From: Victivallales bacterium
GTDB taxonomy: Bacteria > Verrucomicrobiota > Lentisphaeria > Oligosphaerales > Oligosphaeraceae
Length of the DNA: 14,262 nt
Assembly (NCBI GenBank): GCA_017963875.1
Contig: JAGCTA010000319.1
Location: 1 to 14,262 of the forward strand
Reading direction: 5' to 3'
The notes below the pieces were generated by a model that ran no database searches, was not told the origin of the DNA, and saw only the letters and a program-made list of their open reading frames with translations. The position numbers and the translations under genes are program-made. Below, piece after piece: positions 8,218 to 14,216 of this stretch; within the stretch, counting starts at the first letter, position 1, and every line of letters begins with the position of its first letter.

Positions 8218-9435
8218 ATGTCAGACACATCAGAAAGCAACATCGTCGTTCAAGCCGAGGGATTGACAAAGATTTTCCGCGATTTCTGGAATCGCCCAAA
8301 AGCCCATGCCGTCAATGGCATTGACTTTCAGGTTCGGCAGGGGCAGATATTCGGCTTGCTTGGACCGAACGGTTCGGGCAAATCAACTACAGTGAAGATG
8401 ATTCTTGGGCTGCTGTATCCGACACGCGGCGTGCTCAAGGTGTTTGGAAAGGATCCGCAGGATGTGGAAATAAAAAGCCGCATCGGATATCTTCCAGAGG
8501 AAACGTATCTCTATAGATATCTGACTGCGACTGAGACACTTGATTTCTATGGCTCGCTTTTTGGCATGGATGCGTCGATGCGCAAGGAACGCAGCGAGCA
8601 GTTGTTGAACATGGTCGGGCTTGCTCATGCGTTCAATAGGCCTGTCGGCGAGTTTTCAAAAGGCATGGCGCGCCGCATCGGTCTGGCGCAGGCGCTTATC
8701 AACGACCCTGACTTTGTCATTTTGGACGAGCCGCCGAGCGGTCTGGACCCCATTGGCTGCCGTGAGGTCAAGGATGTCATCCGATTGCTGGCAAGCCGTG
8801 GCAAGACCGTGATTCTTTGCAGCCACCTTCTTGCGGATGTCCAGGACCTTTGCGATGACGTGATGGTCCTTTATGGAGGAAAAGTCCGCGCGAATGGCGC
8901 GCTGAGCGAGATTTTGCAGCAGGATGACAAGACGCGCATGGTTTGCCCGTCGTTGAGCCAGAAGACGGTTGACGAACTGCGCGGATGGCTTCTCGCGCAT
9001 GGCGTGAAGGCAGAGGGCGACATTTCCTTTGACCATCCTGTCCGCAATCTTGAGGATTTCTTCCTGGAAGTCGTGCGGAAAGCGCGTGAGCAGAATGTCG
9101 CGACTGCGGGTGCGCAGGGCAATGGCGAGGTGCCTGAGTATCTCGCTGGCGCTGACAACGCTGCCGTCCTTGAATCGCTTCATCGCCGAGGCGAAAATGA
9201 GGAACTGCTGAAGGCATTGCGTGGCAAGGCGCAGGAGGAACTACCATCTGAAGAAAAGAAGGTCGCTGAAGAACAGTCCGTGGATGTGGATAAACTCGCC
9301 AGCCTGAAGGTAACTGCCGAACCCGCCGAGCCGACAGAGGCGCAGAAGAGCCAGGAGGAAATCGAAGCGCAGAAGCAACGCCAGAAAGAGGCCAGCGATC
9401 GCCTGAAGAACCTTGTCGGAGGAAACAACAAGTAA
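8218..9435 (+). CDS. ABC transporter ATP-binding protein (ABC-2/CcmA-like) with long charged C-terminal tail
   Basis: I choose ATG 8218 (405 residues) because GGAG (8206-8209) is 8 nt upstream; the GTG three bases earlier is possible. Walker A is GPNGSGKST (49-57). The Q-loop region reads GYLPEE, as in ABC-2 exporters and gliding/Nos-type ATPases. The signature is FSKGMARR (146-153), Walker B is FVILDE (166-171) and the H-loop is SH (202-203). The nucleotide domain ends with LEDFFLEVV (278-286), the usual end of the family. About 119 further residues rich in Glu, Lys, Gln and Ala follow, predicted helical and unlike typical members of about 300 residues. No permease gene is next to it. It may energise a permease encoded elsewhere or act with the SPFH/P-type complex. 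It is the last gene of the operon. Confidence 0.9.
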   Translation: MSDTSESNIVVQAEGLTKIFRDFWNRPKAHAVNGIDFQVRQGQIFGLLGPNGSGKSTTVKMILGLLYPTRGVLKVFGKDPQDVEIKSRIGYLPEETYLYRYLTATETLDFYGSLFGMDASMRKERSEQLLNMVGLAHAFNRPVGEFSKGMARRIGLAQALINDPDFVILDEPPSGLDPIGCREVKDVIRLLASRGKTVILCSHLLADVQDLCDDVMVLYGGKVRANGALSEILQQDDKTRMVCPSLSQKTVDELRGWLLAHGVKAEGDISFDHPVRNLEDFFLEVVRKAREQNVATAGAQGNGEVPEYLAGADNAAVLESLHRRGENEELLKALRGKAQEELPSEEKKVAEEQSVDVDKLASLKVTAEPAEPTEAQKSQEEIEAQKQRQKEASDRLKNLVGGNNK

Positions 9436-9459
9436 CCGACGATTCGTTGTTTTCAGTGC

Positions 9460-9487
9460 GCGGAATGGCTGGAAGCAGCCATTCCGC
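9460..9487 (+). terminator. 12-bp perfect hairpin after the ABC gene
   Basis: GCGGAATGGCTG (9460-9471) pairs perfectly with CAGCCATTCCGC (9476-9487) over a GAAG loop. It lacks a T-run of its own but lies 25 nt after the stop codon and just before a second hairpin with a T-run. It may protect the 3' end of the mRNA or contribute to termination. Confidence 0.55.
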
Positions 9488-9501
9488 CACGACCATTGGC
9501 A

Positions 9502-9532
9502 AAAAAGCGACTCTTTATATGGGTCGCTTTTT
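9502..9532 (+). terminator. Rho-independent terminator of the SPFH/P-type ATPase operon
   Basis: AAAAAGCGAC (9502-9511) pairs with GTCGCTTTTT (9523-9532) over an 11-nt loop. A GC core with A-run and T-run arms is the classic intrinsic-terminator form and could work in both directions. It ends the operon that starts at the 1549 promoter. Confidence 0.8.
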
Positions 9533-9538
9533 GTACAT

Positions 9539-9712
9539 GGCTCTATTTCTCAAGAGGATCGGTAATTGAGTAGGTCAAGGCGGCCGTGCAACGACCCCGA
9601 AGGGGTCAAATATCAGTAACCCCAGGTTAAGCGAAGCGAAACCTGGGGAAGCCAAATCCCAAAGGATTGCGACCTCGAAGAGGTCGAACCTATCCTCTTG
9701 GGGTACAGGGCA
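9539..9712. mobile_element. MITE-like palindromic element, copy A
   Basis: This non-coding unit has degenerate ends (GGCTCTATTTCT and GGGTACAGGGCA) and an inner inverted pair CAAGAGGAT/ATCCTCTTG (9551-9559, 9692-9700). Three hairpins lie inside: GACCCC-GAA-GGGGTC (9593-9607), CCCCAGGTT/AACCTGGGG (9620-9628, 9640-9648) with GCGAAGC in its loop (9631-9637), and GACCTC-GAA-GAGGTC (9671-9685). The 8-bp flanks TTGTACAT (9531-9538) and TTGTATAA (9713-9720) match at 6 of 8 positions, which suggests a decayed target duplication. The element fills most of the gap between the operon terminator and the dehydrogenase gene. Confidence 0.8.
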
Positions 9713-9745
9713 TTGTATAAAGATGACTAGGAATCAGGTCACGCT

Positions 9746-10696
9746 ATGAAAATCATCACATATATTACCCATTCCATTGTTGAACCCTGGCATTTCAAGC
9801 CTGAGCATGCGGCGATTATCAAAAAAGAACTGCCAGACGCGGAGATTGTCATCTGTGAATCGGAAGACGAATTCGTCGCGGCGCTACCGACGGCGGAAGT
9901 TGTTTTGACATGGGTTTTCCGCCAAGAGTGGTTTGCTGTTTCGCCTCGTCTTCGTGTCATTTCCACGCCTGCCGCTGGCAAGGATTATTTCCATGTGGTC
10001 CCGCCAGGCAAAGTGACGATGCTCAACGGCCATTTCCATGGCGAAATCATTGCGGAAACAGTCGTTGGAATGATACTTGGAATCATCAGGGGATTGCTTC
10101 CGAACGCAACGCAGTTCTCTCATGAGCCATGGGCGCGAAAGGAGTTGTCGCCAAAACTGCGCACGCTCCGTGGCTCCAATGTGACTATTCTCGGGTTTGG
10201 AAATATTGGCCGCTGGATAGGGCGTCTCCTGAAGCCGTTTGGAACGCAATCCATTTGGGGAATGACTCGACATGTCGATTCGCCACGACCCGATTGGTTT
10301 ACGGAACACGATTCGATTTTCACCATCGACACGTTGGATGAACGGCTGCGCGTTACAAACCATTTAATCATGGCATTGCCTTCCACGACGGGGACCGATG
10401 GCTTGGTCGGTTCACATGAACTGGAATTGTTGCCAAAGGATGCGACAGTCACGAATATCGGACGTGGCAATTCCCTTGATGAGGCGGCCTTGGTCTCCCG
10501 TTTGAAGAAAGGTCATCTGGCGGGGGCTGTGCTTGATGTGTTTTCAAAGGAGCCGTTGGAAGGCGATTCCGTTGTATTGACCTGTCCAAATCTGTGGACG
10601 CTTCCACATGCATCGGCCATCGCTCCGAATTATCTGTCATTATATGCCTCTGAGGTTGCAAAAGACATCCTTAGGGTATATGTTAGCGGCAAATGA
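9746..10696 (+). CDS. D-isomer-specific 2-hydroxyacid dehydrogenase family protein
   Basis: The 316-residue length fits this NAD(P)H-dependent oxidoreductase family, which interconverts 2-oxo acids and D-2-hydroxy acids. The Rossmann motif is GFGNIG (150-155). The family catalytic triad is visible: Arg240 in NIGRGNSLDE, Glu269 in LDVFSKEPL, and His288 in TLPHAS. The N-terminal substrate domain (1-100) is divergent, so the substrate is not predictable; a glyoxylate/hydroxypyruvate reductase-like enzyme is one possibility. The ATG lies about 34 bp after element copy A, with only a weak AGG-containing ribosome site. Its stop overlaps the start of the next gene (ATGA), so the two are probably translationally coupled. 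Confidence 0.88.
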   Translation: MKIITYITHSIVEPWHFKPEHAAIIKKELPDAEIVICESEDEFVAALPTAEVVLTWVFRQEWFAVSPRLRVISTPAAGKDYFHVVPPGKVTMLNGHFHGEIIAETVVGMILGIIRGLLPNATQFSHEPWARKELSPKLRTLRGSNVTILGFGNIGRWIGRLLKPFGTQSIWGMTRHVDSPRPDWFTEHDSIFTIDTLDERLRVTNHLIMALPSTTGTDGLVGSHELELLPKDATVTNIGRGNSLDEAALVSRLKKGHLAGAVLDVFSKEPLEGDSVVLTCPNLWTLPHASAIAPNYLSLYASEVAKDILRVYVSGK

Positions 10697-11577
10697 TGAC
10701 AATCAGCAACCATAGCATCATGCAGAATCACAACCAGACAGTTCTAGATACAGTCAAGCGACAAACGGCTGTTGCAAAGAAAAAACGCAAGGAGATCATT
10801 AGACTGATCAAGCCGAGTTGCGTCCAATCTTGGCACTGGAGCAATTCAGGCTTTGAAGAAGCCGCGGCATGGCTTCGCACGCATCCACACGAAATACGCC
10901 ATGGGCTCTATATGTCTGATACGCCTGGCAAGGAAGTATGGCATGTGAATATTCCGTCGAAGTTGGGTGGATTTGAAATTGTGATGACGAGTTATGTCAA
11001 CGCAAAGTCCTTCTGGGACATGTTCACGCTTTCGGAGGCTTGGAATGAGGTTCGCAACAGCGTTGTCATGAAAAGTCTTGGCATTCCGACGCCGAAGATA
11101 CTGGCGTGCGGCGAAGAGCGGTCCTGGGGGAAAGTGTCGAGTTCGTATGTCGTCTCTGAATACATTCCAGCGAGTTTAAGCGGAAAAGTTCTGATGCCAG
11201 GAGGACAGTTGAGGGAGGAGAAGCAACTGCGAAGGGCTTTTTCCATGAAGGCGATGGAACTCATTGCAAGGGCTCACAAATGCCATTTCTATCATCATGA
11301 TTTTCGGCCAGGGAAGATGCTGATGGCAGAGAACAGCACCGTCGATGACATGCGTCTGACGATGATTGACATGTATCTCGCTGATTTTCGGATGCCGTTT
11401 GCTTCTGACCGATTGCTTCTCGCAGATGACCTGCTGGCATTTTTTGTGGATATGCGGCCAACGACAAAGGAGATCAAGGAACTTTGCGAATACTACCTGT
11501 ATTTCAATTCAGGCTGCGGCTATACTGTGGAGTCCCTTTGGAATAAACTGGTCTCCATGGGAGAGGACAGGGGCTGA
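10693..11577 (+). CDS. Lipopolysaccharide kinase (WaaP/Kdo kinase)-like protein, possibly a pseudokinase
   Basis: This 294-residue protein has the kinase-like layout of the WaaP/InaA clan. There is an alpha-C-like EAWNEVRNSVVMKSLGIPTP (115-134), a hinge-like VVSEYIPAS (153-161), a catalytic-loop-like HHDFRPGKM (201-209) and a metal-site-like MIDMYLADF (224-232, Asp226). Such enzymes phosphorylate Kdo or heptose in the lipid A/core of LPS. The position corresponding to the catalytic-loop Asn is Lys207. The beta-3 Lys is not obvious: FEIVMTSY (94-101) has no Lys, though K105 is nearby. Activity is therefore uncertain. It starts inside the stop of the dehydrogenase gene and is followed by a hairpin terminator. 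No transmembrane segment is seen. Confidence 0.72.
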   Translation: MMTISNHSIMQNHNQTVLDTVKRQTAVAKKKRKEIIRLIKPSCVQSWHWSNSGFEEAAAWLRTHPHEIRHGLYMSDTPGKEVWHVNIPSKLGGFEIVMTSYVNAKSFWDMFTLSEAWNEVRNSVVMKSLGIPTPKILACGEERSWGKVSSSYVVSEYIPASLSGKVLMPGGQLREEKQLRRAFSMKAMELIARAHKCHFYHHDFRPGKMLMAENSTVDDMRLTMIDMYLADFRMPFASDRLLLADDLLAFFVDMRPTTKEIKELCEYYLYFNSGCGYTVESLWNKLVSMGEDRG

Positions 11578-11624
11578 ATGTGAGACAGGGCTGTCGATAG
11601 CAGTGGGGTTATCGCGAGCATGAA

Positions 11625-11661
11625 AAAGCCACCCGAAGAACGAACTTCCTAGGGTGGCTTT
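11625..11661 (+). terminator. Probable intrinsic terminator of the dehydrogenase-kinase operon
   Basis: AAAGCCACCC (11625-11634) pairs with GGGTGGCTTT (11652-11661). The 17-nt loop holds an inner GAAG/CTTC pair (11635-11638, 11645-11648). The T-run is short (TTT then C), so it resembles a weak or bidirectional terminator. It lies about 47 bp after the kinase stop codon. Confidence 0.6.
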
Positions 11662-11685
11662 CAAGTCTGGTTTAGCGTAGGCTAA

Positions 11686-11909
11686 CGCTCTATTCCCAAC
11701 GAGGGGCGGTAAATGAATATTCCCAACGAGGGGCGGTAGTTGCGCCCACGAGGGGCAGTAACTGCAATATGCCAACGAGACTGTACAAAGACCCCGAAGG
11801 GGTAAAATATTAGAAACCCCTGGTTGAGCGAAGCGAAACCTGGGGGAAAACGAACCAAAAGAATTCCGACCTCGAAGAGGTCGAACCTACTCTCTTTGGA
11901 AATAGAGCG
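11686..11909. mobile_element. MITE-like palindromic element, copy B, with amplified left end
   Basis: The terminal inverted repeats CGCTCTATTCCC (11686-11697) and GGAAATAGAGCG (11898-11909) differ at one base. They are flanked by a perfect 8-bp direct repeat TAGGCTAA (11678-11685 and 11910-11917). The three standard hairpins are at about 11790-11803, 11817-11845 and 11868-11882; GCGAAGC is at 11828-11834. The second stem has one mismatch and the first has lost its last pair. This copy is about 50 bp longer than the others because the subterminal ACGAGGGGC block occurs at 11699, 11726 and 11748, with a decayed fourth at 11775. Short readings through the element are by-products, not genes. Confidence 0.85.
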
Positions 11910-11931
11910 TAGGCTAAAAAGGATGATTCAA

Positions 11932-12087
11932 TTAGTCAATTGGTTTTGTCTTGGGCAGTCCCCACGCCTTGTCACCATCTTGATAACGGCCTTCTTTTTT
12001 CAGAAGGTCAATGCGCTCAAAACGCTTCAGGACATTGCGGCGCTCGGCAACTGCACCTTTTGTTTTCAGACTGGGATGCACTGACAT
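11932..12087 (-). CDS. Small basic protein of the PVC type (TIGR04137-like)
   Basis: The minus strand encodes 51 residues, MSVHPSLKTKGAVAERRNVL at the start and ending GLPKTKPID. An ideal AAGGAG (12096-12101) stands 8 nt before the ATG. The pattern M-S-x-H-x-S-L-K, R-N-V-L-K-R-F-E-R-I and G-D-x-x-x-G-L-P-K matches, from memory, the short basic protein family found across Chlamydiae, Verrucomicrobia, Planctomycetes and Lentisphaerae (TIGR04137). Its function is unestablished as far as I know; the size and charge suggest RNA or ribosome contact. The gene lies between element copies B and C, and copy B begins only about 15 bp past its 3' end. The coding call is strong; the family name rests on recall. 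Confidence 0.88.
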   Translation of the reverse strand: MSVHPSLKTKGAVAERRNVLKRFERIDLLKKEGRYQDGDKAWGLPKTKPID

Positions 12088-12145
12088 TGGTATGACTCCT
12101 TATGTTATCTTTGTGATAAAGTGAATTGTATGCGGAAAAAACTCT

Positions 12146-12170
12146 TATAATTTACATCCATTTGGTGTAA
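12146..12170. promoter_or_regulatory. TATAAT and overlapping dyad upstream of the small basic protein gene
   Basis: A perfect TATAAT lies on the plus strand at 12146-12151, with only a poor -35 (TTGTAT, 14-bp spacing). Next to it is an imperfect 19-bp dyad with TTACA and TGTAA arms (12152-12170). On the minus strand this is about 65-83 bp upstream of the small basic gene, so an operator or promoter role is possible. A plus-strand AAGGAG at 12181-12186 has no properly spaced start codon before element copy C. Confidence 0.3.
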
Positions 12171-12226
12171 TTTCAATAACAAGGAGAAAATAAAGAAACG
12201 ATTTTGTGGACATCGCCTATCCACTA

Positions 12227-12399
12227 CGCTCTATTCCCTATGAGGGGCGGTAACAAAGCCATGGCGGCAGTCCAAAGACCCCGAAGGGGTCAAATATCAA
12301 TAACCCCAGGTTGGGCGAAGCGAAACCTGGGGGAAGACGGCCCCCAAAAGGATTGCGACCTCGTAAGAGGTCGAACCTACCCTCTTGTGAAACAGAGCA
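12227..12399. mobile_element. MITE-like palindromic element, copy C
   Basis: The left end is CGCTCTATTCCC (12227-12238); the right end is the diverged TGAAACAGAGCA (12388-12399). The flanks ATCCACTA (12219-12226) and TTCCACTA (12400-12407) match at 7 of 8 bases. Hairpins are GACCCC-GAA-GGGGTC (12277-12291), CCCCAGGTT/AACCTGGGG (12304-12312, 12324-12332) with GCGAAGC at 12315-12321, and GACCTC-GTAA-GAGGTC (12357-12372). In the last one the loop has gained a base yet both stem arms are intact. Confidence 0.85.
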
Positions 12400-12419
12400 T
12401 TCCACTAAAATGCCAAATA

Positions 12420-12450
12420 AAAAATGTCGCCCACTTGGAGCGACATTTTT
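12420..12450 (-). terminator. Bidirectional intrinsic terminator, probably for the minus-strand Cys-tailed gene
   Basis: AAAAATGTCGC (12420-12430) pairs perfectly with GCGACATTTTT (12440-12450) over a 9-nt loop. The arms give a T-run in either direction. The nearest gene ending toward it is the minus-strand gene whose stop is at 12495, 45 bp away. Confidence 0.75.
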
Positions 12451-12494
12451 CCCTTTGAGAAAAGGAAATCCGAATTACTTCAGACTCTCAAATC

Positions 12495-12713
12495 TTACTT
12501 CTTCTTGCAGCCGCACTTCTTTGCGCAGGCTTTTTCTTCAGTAACTGATTTGTAGGTGGAGGCATACTCTGCTTCTTTGATGAATCTGGGAAGCATGCGG
12601 CCATCGGCGGTCTTGCCATAAATCATGCAACGGCCAGTCTCGGTCTTCTTCTTGTAGGCGATTTCAACTTCAACACTTTTGCGGACTTTGACATCGTAGA
12701 ATGTCGCTTTCAT
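12495..12713 (-). CDS. Small basic protein with Cys/Lys-rich tail, unknown function
   Basis: Two ATGs in tandem are possible starts (12716 or 12713). AAGGAG at 12721-12726 is 4 nt from the first and 7 nt from the second, so I choose the second (72 residues). The protein is rich in Lys. Its N-terminal part (KATFYDVKVRKSVEVEIAYK) alternates hydrophobic and charged residues like a small beta sheet. It ends CAKKCGCKKK, three Cys among Lys, which could bind a metal or form disulfides. There is no signal peptide or transmembrane helix. A matching terminator lies downstream and a candidate promoter upstream. I do not recognise a named family. Confidence 0.75.
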   Translation of the reverse strand: MKATFYDVKVRKSVEVEIAYKKKTETGRCMIYGKTADGRMLPRFIKEAEYASTYKSVTEEKACAKKCGCKKK

Positions 12714-12794
12714 CATTCTTCTCCTTGGTTATTGTTGAACACTGACTGTCGCATGCGATCCCGAATCGCACACTAAAAGCCTGTAACTACTTAT

Positions 12795-12824
12795 AAAATA
12801 CTATCACTTATGACAGTTTTGCAA
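12795..12824 (-). promoter_or_regulatory. Candidate promoter with upstream A-tracts for the Cys-tailed gene
   Basis: On the minus strand, TTGCAA (12819-12824) and TATTTT (12795-12800) are 18 bp apart. Immediately upstream on that strand (about 12825-12892) are several long A-tracts (T-tracts on the plus strand), which resemble an UP element or a bent-DNA region. The hexamers are imperfect, so this is a tentative call. Confidence 0.4.
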
Positions 12825-12964
12825 ATCATTTTTACATTTTTTTTAACTTTTTTTTAATTTTTTTTGTTTTTTTCTTGATTTTTTGCCAATAATCCTCTAA
12901 TTTCATGACAGACAACAGATTTTTACAACTGTTTTTCGTTCTTTCCAGATTTCTCATTTTTTAA
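12825..12964. other. AT-rich non-coding stretch with T-tracts
   Basis: From 12825 to about 12892 the plus strand is nearly all T broken by single A, C or G. The remainder to 12964 is AT-rich with no credible reading frame, ribosome site or strong hairpin. Apart from a possible UP-element role for the minus-strand gene, I see nothing else here. Confidence 0.6.
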
Positions 12965-13139
12965 GGCTCTTTTCCAAACGAGGGGCGGTATTTGTATAGT
13001 TCAAGGCAGTTCTGAAACGACCCCGAAGGGGTCAAATATCAGTAACCCCAGGTTGAGCGAAGCGAAACCTGGGGGACGCAATCTTCTACAGGATTCCGAC
13101 CTCGAAGAGGTCGAACCTACCCTCTTGGGGAATAGAGCG
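12965..13139. mobile_element. MITE-like palindromic element, copy D
   Basis: The ends are GGCTCTTTTCCA (12965-12976) and GGGAATAGAGCG (13128-13139). All three hairpins are intact: GACCCC-GAA-GGGGTC (13019-13033), CCCCAGGTT/AACCTGGGG (13046-13054, 13066-13074) with GCGAAGC at 13057-13063, and GACCTC-GAA-GAGGTC (13098-13112). The flanks TTTTTTAA and TTCTCAAA match at only 5 of 8 AT-rich positions, so no target duplication is claimed for this copy. It lies 39 bp upstream of the lipoprotein start. Confidence 0.82.
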
Positions 13140-13178
13140 TTCTCAAAAAACAATCAAACATACGATTTCGTTTTTTTA

Positions 13179-14090
13179 ATGCCCATGTCATTTCCTTTTT
13201 CTAACGCTTTCCTTCCACTATTATTGTGTTCGGTAGTTTTTGTTTCCTGCGCAACCACAAGCACGCCACAGAAGCCCGTTGACGGCAAGTATTCGACGAG
13301 TTCATGTCAGGCGTTGCCGCTGGACTACCTTAAGGCCGTCGTTTTACCAGAGACAACGCCAGACGCGTATCGGCAATATGCGGATTTCTGGCAGAATCTG
13401 AACTGGCAGGAACTGTCAAGAAAGAATTACAATCAGGCGCGTGGTGTTCTCTACAAACTGGCCGCATCGTCAGAGGGCGATGAGTCACAGACAAGTTTTG
13501 CCGATGAACTTGGCCTTCGTCTTGAGCATGCCTCTTTAATGTATGATTTGACTTCCAAGTTGACTGAAAAGCCCGAAAATAGGGAGAAGATGCTCGCCGT
13601 ACTTGATTCCGCGCGCGCGTTATCATTATTCAGAAAGAAGTTTCCAGATATTGTGTCCGAGCAAATTAAGCAAATGGAGAAAGACAACGACTGCATGCTG
13701 CAGAAGTTCGTCAAACTGTTTGACAATGCTGCTCCCGTGAAATTGCTTGGCGACACGTGGCATTTGCAATCTGCGCAAGTATTCAAGAAAGTCAGTGGCT
13801 TCAATGATGCGAAGATGCCCTCTGACGGACTTTTCATTTCCCAACCGTTGGATATTGTCAACGACAAGGTCGAACTCTATGTCAATTTCCGCGCCCTGCC
13901 GCCGCGCACTTCAGTTCTCTTCAACGGCATTCGCCAAGAATGGCCTCAGGAGACAACTAGCAATACTTTTCGTTTCCGCTTGCCTTCATACGACGTCGCC
14001 GACGGCCGTGTGCTCATTACCCTGGTTATCCCAGACGCTCTGCCCAACAACCCGATACCGACTCCGTGGATTTCGAGAAAGGGGAAATAG
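13179..14090 (+). CDS. Putative lipoprotein of unknown function
   Basis: The reading frame extends back into element copy D, but that part is repeat sequence, so I start at ATG 13179 (303 residues); ATG 13185 is also possible. No Shine-Dalgarno sequence is visible. The N-terminus has a hydrophobic stretch (FLPLLLCSVVFVSC) ending in a lipobox-like Cys24, with two departures: no Lys or Arg before the hydrophobic core, and Phe at the -3 position. The middle (about 80-200) is helical and charged. The C-terminal part (about 205-303) is beta-rich (GDTWHLQSAQVF, ELYVNFRALPP, VLITLVIPDALP), suggesting a beta-sandwich. The family is not recognised. It likely sits at the periplasmic face of a membrane. 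Confidence 0.72.
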   Translation: MPMSFPFSNAFLPLLLCSVVFVSCATTSTPQKPVDGKYSTSSCQALPLDYLKAVVLPETTPDAYRQYADFWQNLNWQELSRKNYNQARGVLYKLAASSEGDESQTSFADELGLRLEHASLMYDLTSKLTEKPENREKMLAVLDSARALSLFRKKFPDIVSEQIKQMEKDNDCMLQKFVKLFDNAAPVKLLGDTWHLQSAQVFKKVSGFNDAKMPSDGLFISQPLDIVNDKVELYVNFRALPPRTSVLFNGIRQEWPQETTSNTFRFRLPSYDVADGRVLITLVIPDALPNNPIPTPWISRKGK

Positions 14091-14097
14091 GATTTAG

Positions 14098-14195
14098 ATG
14101 GGAATTATATACTTGAGTTCTCTGGCAGTATTTGTCTGGCAGATCACCTTTAGAATCTCTAGAATCTCTAGGGAACCAAAGTATATAATTCCCAT
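14098..14195. repeat. 98-bp structure bounded by 17-bp perfect inverted repeats
   Basis: ATGGGAATTATATACTT (14098-14114) is exactly complementary to AAGTATATAATTCCCAT (14179-14195). The pairing continues imperfectly inward (GTTC/GAAC). The 64-bp centre holds a tandem 9-bp repeat AGAATCTCT (14152-14160, 14161-14169). It lies just after the lipoprotein stop codon and lacks a T-run. It may be a second short mobile element or a long hairpin 3' end. Confidence 0.6.
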
Positions 14196-14198
14196 ATA

Positions 14199-14216
14199 AA
14201 TGATTTATAAATCATT
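14199..14216. promoter_or_regulatory. 18-bp perfect palindrome (possible operator)
   Basis: AATGATTTATAAATCATT is its own reverse complement and starts 3 bp after the 98-bp inverted-repeat structure. A smaller palindrome ACTCGAGT follows at 14218-14225. The size suits a homodimeric regulator binding site for a gene beyond the window. No gene is seen in 14217-14262. Confidence 0.35.

Noticed and set aside
11824..12084. 86-codon plus-strand frame starting MSEAKPGG
   Set aside because: The start is the middle hairpin of element copy B. The same peptide start recurs in copy D and a close variant in copy C, and the frame runs antisense through the small basic protein gene.
12204..12544. Short plus-strand frames through element copy C
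   Set aside because: They are readings through repeat hairpins and the terminator. No start codon is spaced correctly from the AAGGAG at 12181.
11686..13139. CRISPR array
   Set aside because: The repeats are palindromic units of about 174-224 bp, hundreds of bases apart, with terminal inverted repeats and flanking duplications and no short regular spacers.
13053..13178. N-terminal extension of the lipoprotein from a TTG inside copy D
   Set aside because: The extra 42 residues are repeat-encoded and would bury the lipoprotein signal; ATG 13179 is more sensible.
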